This document shows positions 1 to 7,494 of a stretch of DNA of 64,000 nucleotides, piece after piece. Within the stretch, counting starts at the first letter, position 1. Each line of letters opens with the position of its first letter. This DNA comes from Flavobacteriales bacterium (GTDB lineage Bacteria; Bacteroidota; Bacteroidia; Flavobacteriales_F; PHOS-HE28): the NCBI GenBank assembly GCA_016712535.1, contig JADJQW010000003.1:1-64000 (forward strand), written 5' to 3'. The notes below the pieces were generated by a model. It was not told where the DNA came from, did no database searches, and saw only the letters and a list, made by a program, of their open reading frames with translations. The translations under genes were made by a program, and so were the position numbers.

Positions 1-10
1 CACAGCGGCG

Positions 11-868
11 ATGAGGAACCTGAAGAACCTGACAATGGCACTGGCCCTGCTCTGCGGTGCTTGGGCCGCGCCTTCGGCGATGGCGCAGACGGTGCTCGAT
101 GGCGCCTTCATCAAGGAGCACACGAAGACCAAGCGCGTTGTTCCGTACACCCACATCCGTGAAGCCGATGTGATGTGGGCGCGCCGTGTATGGCGGACGA
201 TCGATCTCCGGGAGAAGATCAACCACCCGTTGTATTTCCCGACCAGCCCGCTCAATGACCGAAGGAGCCTTTTCGATGTGATTCGCCAGGGATTGATGGT
301 CGATGGCTCGATAACCGCTTACGACCCAGGCGCATTGGCCGATGATGACGAGTTCAAGAAGGCTTTCCTTCCAACGGAGTTGAAGGATCTTTTCAGCCGC
401 CTCGATACCCAGTACACCGAGTCGCTCGTAACTGGCGACATGGAGATGGTTGTGCAAACCATTGACCTCGAGAGCCGGGACATCAAGATGTACAAGCTCA
501 AAGAGGATTGGATCTTCGATAAGCAGCGGAGCACGCTCGATATCCGCATCATCGGCTTGGCCCCCATGAAGGAGGTTCGCGGCGAGGATGGAGAGGTGCG
601 CGGCTACCGACCGCTATTCTGGCTCTACTACCCTGAGTGCCGTTACGTGTTCGCGAACTGGGATGCCTTCAACCGCGAGAATGATTCGGAGCGACGCAGC
701 TTCGAGGACATCTTCTGGAAGCGCCAGTTCAGCAGCTACATCACCAAGTGGAGCAACGTGTACGACCGTCAGGTAAGCGATTACAAGACCGGCCTCGATG
801 CCTTGCTCGAGGGTGAGGAGATCAAACAGGCGCTGTTCGAGTTCGAGCACGACCTCTGGAACTTCTGA
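11..868 (+). CDS. gldN: Gliding motility / type IX secretion protein GldN
   Basis: GldN pairs with the lipoprotein GldK in the periplasmic ring of the type IX secretion system under the outer membrane. The 285-residue product starts with a signal peptide (residues 1-26, ending AMAQ). It has the family landmarks in order: READVMWARRVWR near residue 50, a KEDWIFDKQRS block near 165, RIIGLAPMKEVRGE, FWLYYPECR, and a C-terminal EHDLWNF. Length is normal for GldN. Two shorter-spaced paralogues follow on the same strand, and a strong hairpin lies just after its stop. gldK, gldL and the canonical gldM would be expected just upstream, outside the window (inference from the usual gldKLMN order). Family assignment is firm. 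Confidence 0.93.
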   Translation: MRNLKNLTMALALLCGAWAAPSAMAQTVLDGAFIKEHTKTKRVVPYTHIREADVMWARRVWRTIDLREKINHPLYFPTSPLNDRRSLFDVIRQGLMVDGSITAYDPGALADDDEFKKAFLPTELKDLFSRLDTQYTESLVTGDMEMVVQTIDLESRDIKMYKLKEDWIFDKQRSTLDIRIIGLAPMKEVRGEDGEVRGYRPLFWLYYPECRYVFANWDAFNRENDSERRSFEDIFWKRQFSSYITKWSNVYDRQVSDYKTGLDALLEGEEIKQALFEFEHDLWNF

Positions 869-887
869 TCGCGCCCAACTATTGATG

Positions 888-914
888 CGAGGCCCCGGGA
901 ACACCGGGGCCTCG
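888..914 (+). terminator. Hairpin terminator after first gldN
   Basis: An 11-bp perfect stem (CGAGGCCCCGG, 888-898, with its complement at 904-914) closes a 5-base GAACA loop 20 bases after the gldN stop. Only a weak T-run follows (TCGTTC). It would separate the first gldN from the second paralogue. Confidence 0.65.
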
Positions 915-956
915 TCGTTCATGCACGTTAACACGGGAATCGGGCGTTTATGCTGC

Positions 957-1733
957 ATGGCACCGCGATACGAGGCTTTGCTGATATCCGCGATCGCCTC
1001 CCTGTCGCTGCATGGTCAGGATGCGCTGGGACCCGATGGTCCCTGTCGGGGCGATGGCATGGTGCGGACCTATGCCCCGTTGCGGGAAGCCGATGCCATT
1101 TGGTCGCGGCGAGCATGGCGCGTGCTCGACCTGAACGAGCCTTCGAACAAGCTGCTCGCGGAACCGGCTGCCGACGCCGCGCATTGCCGCAGCCTGATTG
1201 ATGTGATCCGTCACGGTTTGCGTGATGAGGGCGGGATCAGAGCCTTCATTGCAGGCAAGGATGGCTTGGATGATGGCTTCCGCACCGTCCTCGGCAGAAC
1301 TCAGCTAATGCAGGAGCTGGCGGCAATGGATACCATGCGCGCACTTGCCGTCCGGCGTTACATGATCAAGGAGGATTGGATCTTCGACAAAGCGCGTTCG
1401 GTGATGGAAGTGCGCATCATCGGACTGGCGCCCATGGTTGAAGTTCGTGGCGAACTGGGCGAATTGCGCGGCTATCGTCCCGTGTTCTGGCTGTATTACC
1501 CGGAATGCCGGCGGTTGTTCGCTTGGTGGGTCGCGGGAACGGGACCTGAAGGATCGCCGATCACCTACGAGAACATCCTCGATGGCCGCTTGTTCCGTGG
1601 AACCATCTCGAAAGTGAGCAGCATGCAAGACCGGGCGATCAGCGCCACGAGCACGAGCATCGATGCGCTGCTGGAGAGCGATGCTGTTCGCCGCCAGCTC
1701 GATGCCATCGGCTTCGATCTATGGCATTATTGA
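957..1733 (+). CDS. GldN paralogue 2 (GldO-like)
   Basis: Second GldN-family protein, 258 residues from the ATG at 957. The open frame runs further upstream, but the earlier codons overlap the end of gldN and the terminator, whereas this start gives an N-terminal hydrophobic segment (MAPRYEALLISAIASLSLHGQ) that looks like a signal peptide. Shared blocks: PLREADAIWSRRAWRVLDL, SLIDVIRHGL, MIKEDWIFDKARS, RIIGLAPMVEVRGE, FWLYYPECRR and a C-terminal FDLWHY. It is about 27 residues shorter than copy 1, mainly because the region between the AYDPG motif and the KEDW motif is reduced. Flavobacterium johnsoniae has a GldN/GldO pair that is partly redundant; this may be an equivalent paralogue with a specialised role, which is inference. 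Confidence 0.85.
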   Translation: MAPRYEALLISAIASLSLHGQDALGPDGPCRGDGMVRTYAPLREADAIWSRRAWRVLDLNEPSNKLLAEPAADAAHCRSLIDVIRHGLRDEGGIRAFIAGKDGLDDGFRTVLGRTQLMQELAAMDTMRALAVRRYMIKEDWIFDKARSVMEVRIIGLAPMVEVRGELGELRGYRPVFWLYYPECRRLFAWWVAGTGPEGSPITYENILDGRLFRGTISKVSSMQDRAISATSTSIDALLESDAVRRQLDAIGFDLWHY

Positions 1734-1777
1734 GGGTCACCTTTCCGACCTGAGCGCATCAATAGGAAACGGATCCG

Positions 1778-2620
1778 ATGCGCGCTCGATTCCTTCTCTT
1801 CGCCTGCTGTTTCATCAGTCACGCTGCATCCGGGCAGTACCTGCTCGATGGCGCATACATCCGTGAGCATGCTCCCACGCGAAGGGCCGTGCCTGCTGCG
1901 CATCTGCGCGAAGCCGATGTGCTCTTCTGCAAGCGGGTCTGGCGCGTGCTCGATCTCCGGGAGAAGCTGAACCACCCGTTCATCTTCCCATTGGAACCGG
2001 CCCAGGGCCGTCGCAGCCTCTTCGATGTGGTCCGCCAAGCCCTGTTGAAGGACGGGACGCTCACGGCGTATGCGCCGGGCGTGCTGGCCAACGATGACTC
2101 CTTCAGCCATCCGATGCTCCGCGGTGAAGTCGATTCGGTGCTGAACCCCATGGTGACGGTGTGGACACCGAGCCTCGATGACCCGGATACTCCCATCGAG
2201 GTCACCCAGCCCGATCCCATCACGGCAGCACAGGTCACGCGCTACCAGATCAAGGAGGATTGGTACTTCGACAAACAGCGCGGCGTGATGGATGCTCGCA
2301 TCATCGGCATCGCCCCCATGAAGGAAGTGCGTGGTGAGGACGGCGAACTGCGCGGCCATGCACCGCTCTTCTGGCTCTATTACGCCGAACTCCGGCATGT
2401 GCTGGCCAATGCCGAGGCCTTCAATCCCTGGAACGACGGAGGGCGGATCACCTTCGATCAATTGCTCGAGTCAAGGCGCTTCAGCAGTTATGTGGTGAAG
2501 GAGAGCAACGCTCCCGATAGGCGCATCTTGGAGCATGCCAGAGGAATTGACGCGCTGGTCGAAGGCGATGCGGTGAAGGAGCGCTTGTTCCGCTTCGAGC
2601 ACGACCTATGGAATCATTGA
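1778..2620 (+). CDS. GldN paralogue 3
   Basis: Third tandem GldN-family protein, 280 residues, 44 bases after copy 2. The signal peptide is residues 1-19 or so (MRARFLLFACCFISHAASGQ). Motifs: HLREADVLFCKRVWRVLDL, the LNHPFIFP and AYAPGVLANDD stretches that copy 1 also has, QIKEDWYFDKQRG, RIIGIAPMKEVRGE, FWLYYAELR and C-terminal EHDLWNH. It resembles copy 1 more than copy 2 in length and in the middle region, but carries its own insertion around residues 125-150 (PSLDDPDTP). Likely a structural subunit of the same secretion ring or an alternative to GldN. Family call firm, individual role unknown. Confidence 0.87.
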   Translation: MRARFLLFACCFISHAASGQYLLDGAYIREHAPTRRAVPAAHLREADVLFCKRVWRVLDLREKLNHPFIFPLEPAQGRRSLFDVVRQALLKDGTLTAYAPGVLANDDSFSHPMLRGEVDSVLNPMVTVWTPSLDDPDTPIEVTQPDPITAAQVTRYQIKEDWYFDKQRGVMDARIIGIAPMKEVRGEDGELRGHAPLFWLYYAELRHVLANAEAFNPWNDGGRITFDQLLESRRFSSYVVKESNAPDRRILEHARGIDALVEGDAVKERLFRFEHDLWNH

Positions 2621-2672
2621 AGGAAGCTCTGCCCGGGGCCGATCGGCTACTTTCGCGGCCCTTTCGCAAGTA

Positions 2673-4628
2673 ATGATCACCGTACAGGGCCTCACCCTCC
2701 ATTTCGGCCAGCGTCCCATGTTCGATGGCGTCTCCTTCTTCATTGGGAGCGACGACCGCATCGGCCTTGTAGGCCGTAACGGAGCTGGCAAGAGCACCTT
2801 GCTGAAGATCATGGCCGGACAGCAGCCTTTCGATGGCGGCACCATCGGTAAGCCCAATGAGCTCACCCTGGGCTACCTGCCCCAGGAAATGGCGCACAAC
2901 CTGGAGCTCACGCCATGGCAGGTGGCGGAGAAGGCCTTCGAAGAGGCCATAGCCCTGAACGCTTCGCTGGAGCGGATCGAAAAGGCGCTTGAGAAGGCCA
3001 CCACCGATGAAGAGGCGATGGAGCTGGCCACGATGCTGGCGCATGCACACGAGCGCTTGAACACCATCGGCGCTGCGGACCACGACATGCAGATCGAGCG
3101 CATGCTCAAGGGCATCGGCTTCGTGGAAAAGGACATGCACCGGCTGATGAGCGAGATGAGCGGTGGCTGGCGCATGCGCGCGGAGCTCGCGCGGCTGCTG
3201 CTGATCCAGCCGGACCTGCTGCTGCTCGATGAGCCCACGAATCACCTGGATCTCCCGGCGATCCAGTGGCTCGAGGATCTCCTTCGCACCTACCCAGCGG
3301 CCCTCGTGCTCATCAGCCACGATAAGACCTTCCTCGACCGGCTCACCAAGCGCACGCTCGAGGTCGTGGGCGGCAAGCTCATCGACCGCAAGGTGCCCTG
3401 GAGCCAATATGTGGAGCTGCGCAAGGTGGAGCGCGAGCAGCAGGCCGCACAAGCCAAGGACCAGCAGCGCTACATCAAGGAGACCACCGACCTGATCAAC
3501 AAGTTCCGGGCGAAAGCCAGCAAGGCGGCATTCGCGCAGAGCCTGATCACCAAGCTCGACAAGCTCGAGCGCATCGAGGTGGAGGACGAGGACCTGCGGA
3601 AGATGCTGGTGAAATTCCCGCCCGCTCCGCAGAGCGGCAAGATCGTCTGCGAGGTGAAGGGCGTGAGCAAGTCCTATCCTGACCGGAAGCATCCGGAACA
3701 GACCAAGGAGATCTTCCGCAAGGCGGAGCTCACCATCGCCAAGGGCGAGCACCTGGCGCTGGTGGGCGCCAATGGAACGGGCAAGTCAACCCTGGTGCGC
3801 ATGATCATGGGCGAAGAGCCCTTCGATGGCGAGATCAAGCTCGGGCACAACGTGATCGTGGGCTACTATGCGCAGGACATGCCTGAGCGCATGAATCCGG
3901 CGGGCACCGTGATGGAGACCGCTGAGTACGCCGCAAGCGAAGAGAACCGCGTGCGCGTTCGGGCCATGCTCGGCGCATTCATGTTCAGCGGCGATGATGT
4001 GGACAAGAAAGTGAAGGTGCTCAGCGGTGGCGAGCGCGCCCGGTTGGCGCTCTGCTGCATGCTGCTGAAGCCCCTCAACTTCCTCATCCTCGATGAGCCC
4101 ACCCACCATCTCGACATCCAGAGCAAGGATGTGCTGAAGAATGCGCTGAAGAACTACGAGGGCACCTTCCTGCTCGTGAGCCACGACCGCGATTTCCTCA
4201 CCGGCCTCACCAACCGCTTGCTCGAGCTCGACGACCACCGCATCCGCGACCAGCACATGGACATCCTGGAGCTGATCGAGAAGCGCAAGGCCCTGCAGGG
4301 CGCCGATATCGGCAAGAGCAGCGCAGCGCAGCCGAAGACCAAGGTGGAGAAGGCCGACAAGAGCGACCATGCAGAGCGCCGCGACCGCGACAAGGAGCGC
4401 AAGCGCATGCAGGGCCTGGTGGCGCGGCTCGAGAAGCAGCTCGCCGACCTGGAAGCGGAAGAGAAGCGCTTGCAGGCCGACGTGATGCGCAGCGGCGTGC
4501 CCGCAGCCGAGGTGGAGAAGGGCTACGCGCGCATGGGCGAAGTGGCCGAGCGCATCGCCGCCACCATGAAGGAGTGGGAGGAGGCTTCGCTGCGGATGGA
4601 GGAGCTTGGGGAAGGGAATCCGGCCTGA
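2673..4628 (+). CDS. ABC-F family ATPase (ribosome-associated type)
   Basis: Duplicated-ATPase ABC-F protein of 651 residues without membrane segments. First cassette: Walker A GRNGAGKS near residue 36, signature SEMSGGW near 165, Walker B LLLLDEPTNHLDLP. An acidic/basic helical linker follows, then the second cassette with Walker A GANGTGKS near 365, signature LSGGERARLAL and LILDEPTHHLDI. The last 120 residues are charged and coiled-coil-like. Members of this family (EttA, Uup, YheS, YkpA types) bind the ribosomal E site and tune translation, or protect against antibiotics. Subtype is not decidable by eye. It sits between gldN-like and gldM-like genes without obvious functional link. TACTTTCG, a variant of the Bacteroidota -7 element, lies at 2648-2655 just upstream. 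Confidence 0.9.
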   Translation: MITVQGLTLHFGQRPMFDGVSFFIGSDDRIGLVGRNGAGKSTLLKIMAGQQPFDGGTIGKPNELTLGYLPQEMAHNLELTPWQVAEKAFEEAIALNASLERIEKALEKATTDEEAMELATMLAHAHERLNTIGAADHDMQIERMLKGIGFVEKDMHRLMSEMSGGWRMRAELARLLLIQPDLLLLDEPTNHLDLPAIQWLEDLLRTYPAALVLISHDKTFLDRLTKRTLEVVGGKLIDRKVPWSQYVELRKVEREQQAAQAKDQQRYIKETTDLINKFRAKASKAAFAQSLITKLDKLERIEVEDEDLRKMLVKFPPAPQSGKIVCEVKGVSKSYPDRKHPEQTKEIFRKAELTIAKGEHLALVGANGTGKSTLVRMIMGEEPFDGEIKLGHNVIVGYYAQDMPERMNPAGTVMETAEYAASEENRVRVRAMLGAFMFSGDDVDKKVKVLSGGERARLALCCMLLKPLNFLILDEPTHHLDIQSKDVLKNALKNYEGTFLLVSHDRDFLTGLTNRLLELDDHRIRDQHMDILELIEKRKALQGADIGKSSAAQPKTKVEKADKSDHAERRDRDKERKRMQGLVARLEKQLADLEAEEKRLQADVMRSGVPAAEVEKGYARMGEVAERIAATMKEWEEASLRMEELGEGNPA

Positions 4629-4700
4629 GCGTTACCCGCGTTCGTTGATGGCATTGGTTGATCGATGGTGCATGCCGCACCCTCATCAATCCCCAGCGCC

Positions 4701-6317
4701 ATGGCCTCCGCGAAGCTCCCTCCCCGCCAGAAGATGATCAACATGATGTACCTCGTGCTCACCGCGATCCTCGCGCTGAACGTGAGCAAGGAGGTGCTCG
4801 ATGCCTTCGCCATCATGGATGCCGAGCTCGTGCGCAGCGAGCGTGCGCACGAGCAGCGCTCACAGGTGGAGTATGCCGTCTTCGCCGATATGGCCAAGCG
4901 CTTCCCCGACAAATTCGCGGCGAAGCATGAAGAAGCGAAGCGCGTGAAGGCCATGGCCGATTCGATCGTAAGCCATCTCGAAGGGATCAAGACCGCCACC
5001 ATCGCCAAGGCCGATGGCCTGGAGCCCCGGCTCCTGCGCGGCACCGATGCCGATGGACGCGACACGCTTCGCGCACTGCTCATGCTCGAGAAGAAGGACG
5101 ACCGCGATGTGCTCACGCATGCGCTCGTGGGCAGCGAGCCCGGATCGCCGCGCACGGGCGATGGATCCGCGCACGGCATCCGCATGCGCATCACGGCGTT
5201 CCGCGACAGCCTGAAGGGATTGGCCGGTGAGAAGGGGCAGGCGCTATCGGCTTCGCTCGATGCCCTCTTCGACTTCAGCGACCGGCGTGATGCCAGCGGC
5301 ACGCTCAACAACTGGGAGAGCATCAACTTCTATGATGTGCCCTTGGCGGCGGGCATCGCTACGCTCAGCAAGCTCCAGGCGGATGTGCGCGCGGCGGAGA
5401 ACGACATGGTGAAGTGGCTCTACCGCAGCGCAGAGCTTGAGGATTACCGCTTCGGAACCCTCACCACCGCCGTGGTGCCGCAGAGCAGCCTCATCATGCT
5501 CGGTGATTCCTTCCGCGCGGATGTCTTCCTGGCCGCTTATGATCCGCGCAATCCGGCCCAGGTCAAGCTGAAGGACGGGCAAGAGCTGCCCATCGGCACC
5601 GATGGCAAGGCCAAGCTCCGCGTGCGGGGCAATGCCATCGGTGAGCAGCGCGTGGAGGGCTCGATCCGGTTCGATGGCCCCAAGGGCATCGAGGAGATCC
5701 CATACGCGACTTCATACCAGGTGATGGCGCCGCTACTGGTGGCTAGTCCAACCAAGATGAATGTGCTCTATCGCGGGGTCGAGAACCCCATCGAGCTATC
5801 GGTGCCCGGAATAGCGGCGGAGCGGATCCAGGCCAGCATCAGCACAGGCCGCATCAGCCGCAGCGGCAACGGCTGGGTGGCGACGGGAATGACCGACTCC
5901 AAGGCCGAGGTTTTTGCCACCGCCACCTTGGCTGATGGCAGCACGCGAAGGATCGGGCCAGTGATGTTCCGGGTGAAGAACCTTCCTCCGCCCTCAGCTT
6001 ACGTGAAGGACAAGGGCTCTGCCGACACCTGGATCGCGCTCAATGACTTGAAGCACGCCCCTGGAGTGACGGTGAAGACGAACACGGAATTCGGGGATGT
6101 GTGGACGGCGAAGAGCTACACGTTCAGCTTTCAGCGCGGCAGCAGCAATCCCATCGATCATGTGTGCCAAGGGGCGGCGTTCAGCTCGGATATCAAGCAG
6201 GTGATCGCAAAGGTGAGGCCGGGGGATAAGATCGTGATCGAGAACATCGCGGCTCAGTTGAGCAACGGCCAAGGGCCCGTGGTGAAGCTCGGCGCCATTG
6301 CACTTAAAGTCCGATAG
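4701..6317 (+). CDS. gldM: GldM-like T9SS motor protein
   Basis: GldM spans the inner membrane with GldL and transmits proton-driven motion to the GldK/GldN ring. The product (538 residues) has a short cytoplasmic tail (MASAKLPPRQK), a single membrane helix (INMMYLVLTAILALNVS, residues 12-28), then a long periplasmic part with the conserved end KPGDKIVIEN-like region (RPGDKIVIENIAAQ) and KLGAIALKVR. I chose the ATG at 4701 over the in-frame ATG at 4665 because family members begin with a few basic residues before the helix. No gldL is adjacent and the gldN copies are 2 kb upstream on the other side of an ABC-F gene, so this may be an extra GldM rather than the core one. A tRNA promoter follows immediately. 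Confidence 0.85.
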   Translation: MASAKLPPRQKMINMMYLVLTAILALNVSKEVLDAFAIMDAELVRSERAHEQRSQVEYAVFADMAKRFPDKFAAKHEEAKRVKAMADSIVSHLEGIKTATIAKADGLEPRLLRGTDADGRDTLRALLMLEKKDDRDVLTHALVGSEPGSPRTGDGSAHGIRMRITAFRDSLKGLAGEKGQALSASLDALFDFSDRRDASGTLNNWESINFYDVPLAAGIATLSKLQADVRAAENDMVKWLYRSAELEDYRFGTLTTAVVPQSSLIMLGDSFRADVFLAAYDPRNPAQVKLKDGQELPIGTDGKAKLRVRGNAIGEQRVEGSIRFDGPKGIEEIPYATSYQVMAPLLVASPTKMNVLYRGVENPIELSVPGIAAERIQASISTGRISRSGNGWVATGMTDSKAEVFATATLADGSTRRIGPVMFRVKNLPPPSAYVKDKGSADTWIALNDLKHAPGVTVKTNTEFGDVWTAKSYTFSFQRGSSNPIDHVCQGAAFSSDIKQVIAKVRPGDKIVIENIAAQLSNGQGPVVKLGAIALKVR

Positions 6318-6321
6318 GAAG

Positions 6322-6351
6322 TTGGCCCAGTCGGGTGTCCGGCTATATTTG
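6322..6351 (+). promoter_or_regulatory. Bacteroidota-type promoter for the initiator tRNA
   Basis: TTG at 6322-6324, 19 bases, then TATATTTG at 6344-6351. This matches the Bacteroidota consensus (TTG at -33, TAnnTTTG at -7). It sits 8 bases before the mature tRNA 5' end. The same arrangement and the same octamer occur before the HU gene at 25196-25225. Confidence 0.75.
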
Positions 6352-6359
6352 CGCCCCAT

Positions 6360-6432
6360 TGCGGGGTGGAGCAGATGGTAGCTCGTCGGGCTCATAACCC
6401 GAAGGCCGTAGGTTCGAGTCCTACCCCCGCTA
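6360..6432 (+). tRNA. Initiator tRNA-fMet (CAT)
   Basis: Full cloverleaf of 73 bases: acceptor GCGGGG/CCCCGC at positions 2-7/66-71, D stem GAGC/GCTC, anticodon stem TCGGG/CCCGA with loop CTCATAA, T stem GTAGG/CCTAC with loop TTCGAGT, discriminator A. Initiator hallmarks are visible: three consecutive G-C pairs next to the anticodon loop, an A11-T24 pair, and an unpaired first position (T1 opposite T72). The CCA end is not encoded (the next bases are CGA). It has its own promoter and terminator. Confidence 0.95.
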
Positions 6433-6437
6433 CGAAG

Positions 6438-6463
6438 GAAGGCCCGGTGAAAGCCGGGCCTTC
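6438..6463 (+). terminator. Intrinsic terminator of the tRNA gene
   Basis: A 10-bp perfect stem, GAAGGCCCGG (6438-6447) with CCGGGCCTTC (6454-6463), closes a 6-base loop 5 bases after the tRNA. GCTTTTC follows. Confidence 0.85.
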
Positions 6464-6513
6464 GCTTTTCCCGCCGCTTCGGCCATAGGCCAGGCGGCGA
6501 TCTTCGCGCAACC

Positions 6514-7389
6514 ATGCCGCACAAGGCCGGATACGCCAACATCATCGGTGAGCCCAACGTGGGGAAGAGCACCTTGCTCAATGCCTTGCTTGGCGAACAG
6601 CTGGTGATCGCTAATCCGAAGGCGCAGACCACGCGTCACCGGATCCTGGGCATCCTAAACGGCGACGACCACCAGATGGTGCTCAGCGACACGCCCGGCA
6701 TCCTCGATCCGCAATACAAGATGCACGAGCGCATGATGAGTGCCGTGGACGAGGCCATCATCGACGCCGACATCCTCATCGTGCTGGTGGAGATCGGACA
6801 GAAGCCCGAGAAGGCAGAGAACGTGCTCAAGCGCGCCCGTCGCTTCAAGGGCCGCAAGGTGCTGCTGGTGAACAAAGTGGACGCGGCTCCGGAAACGGCG
6901 ATCCTCCCCGCGCTGGAGGCCTGGCAAACCGCGCTGCCCGACGCCAAGGTCGTGCCTTTGAGCGCCCTGCATGGCCTGAATGTGCAGGAGCTGAAAGCTT
7001 ACCTGATCGAGCACCTGCCCGAGCATCCGCCGTATTTCCCGAAGGATGAGCTGAGCGACCGCAACATGCGCTTCTTCATCAGCGAGATCATCCGTGAAAA
7101 GGTGCTCGCGAACTATAAGCAGGAGATCCCCTACAGCACGCAGGTGGTTGTGAACAGCTACGAGGAGGCCCCGGAGATCGTGCGGATCCAGGCCGATGTG
7201 ATCGTGATGCGTGAGAGCCAGAAGGGCATCGTGATCGGCGAAGGCGGAAACGCGCTGCGCAGGCTCGGGACCCAAGCGCGCATCGCCATCTCCAAGTTCA
7301 TTGATCAGAAGGTCTTCCTGGACCTGAAGGTGAAGGTGGATCCCGATTGGCGCGAGGATGAGAAGAAGCTGAAGCGATACGGATACTGA
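6514..7389 (+). CDS. era: GTPase Era
   Basis: Era binds the 3' end of 16S rRNA and helps assemble the 30S subunit. The 291-residue protein has the GTPase domain (G1 GEPNVGKST near residue 12, G3 DTPG near 60, G4 NKVD near 120, G5 SALHG) and a C-terminal KH domain with the loop GIVIGEGGNALRRLG near residue 240. Length is typical. The ATG at 6514 follows the tRNA terminator and starts exactly at the family's usual N-terminus. A double inverted repeat separates it from der, the other ribosome-assembly GTPase gene. Confidence 0.97.
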   Translation: MPHKAGYANIIGEPNVGKSTLLNALLGEQLVIANPKAQTTRHRILGILNGDDHQMVLSDTPGILDPQYKMHERMMSAVDEAIIDADILIVLVEIGQKPEKAENVLKRARRFKGRKVLLVNKVDAAPETAILPALEAWQTALPDAKVVPLSALHGLNVQELKAYLIEHLPEHPPYFPKDELSDRNMRFFISEIIREKVLANYKQEIPYSTQVVVNSYEEAPEIVRIQADVIVMRESQKGIVIGEGGNALRRLGTQARIAISKFIDQKVFLDLKVKVDPDWREDEKKLKRYGY

Positions 7390-7396
7390 AATGCAG

Positions 7397-7476
7397 GGCG
7401 AATGGTCCATGGCGATTGGCGAATGGGGAATCCGTCTCAAGGACTGCTCGTGCCCATTCACCAATGACCATTCGCC
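7397..7476. repeat. Imperfect inverted repeat between era and der
   Basis: Two nested pairs of arms. GGCGAATGGTC at 7397-7407 is the exact reverse complement of GACCATTCGCC at 7466-7476, and ATTGGCGAATGGG at 7415-7427 pairs with CCCATTCACCAAT at 7453-7465 with one mismatch. The words GAATGG and CCATTC recur several times within 80 bases. It could form a long hairpin in the transcript. Function unknown; it may be a REP-like intergenic element. Confidence 0.7.
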
Positions 7477-7494
7477 ATTCACCTGAGCTGAATC

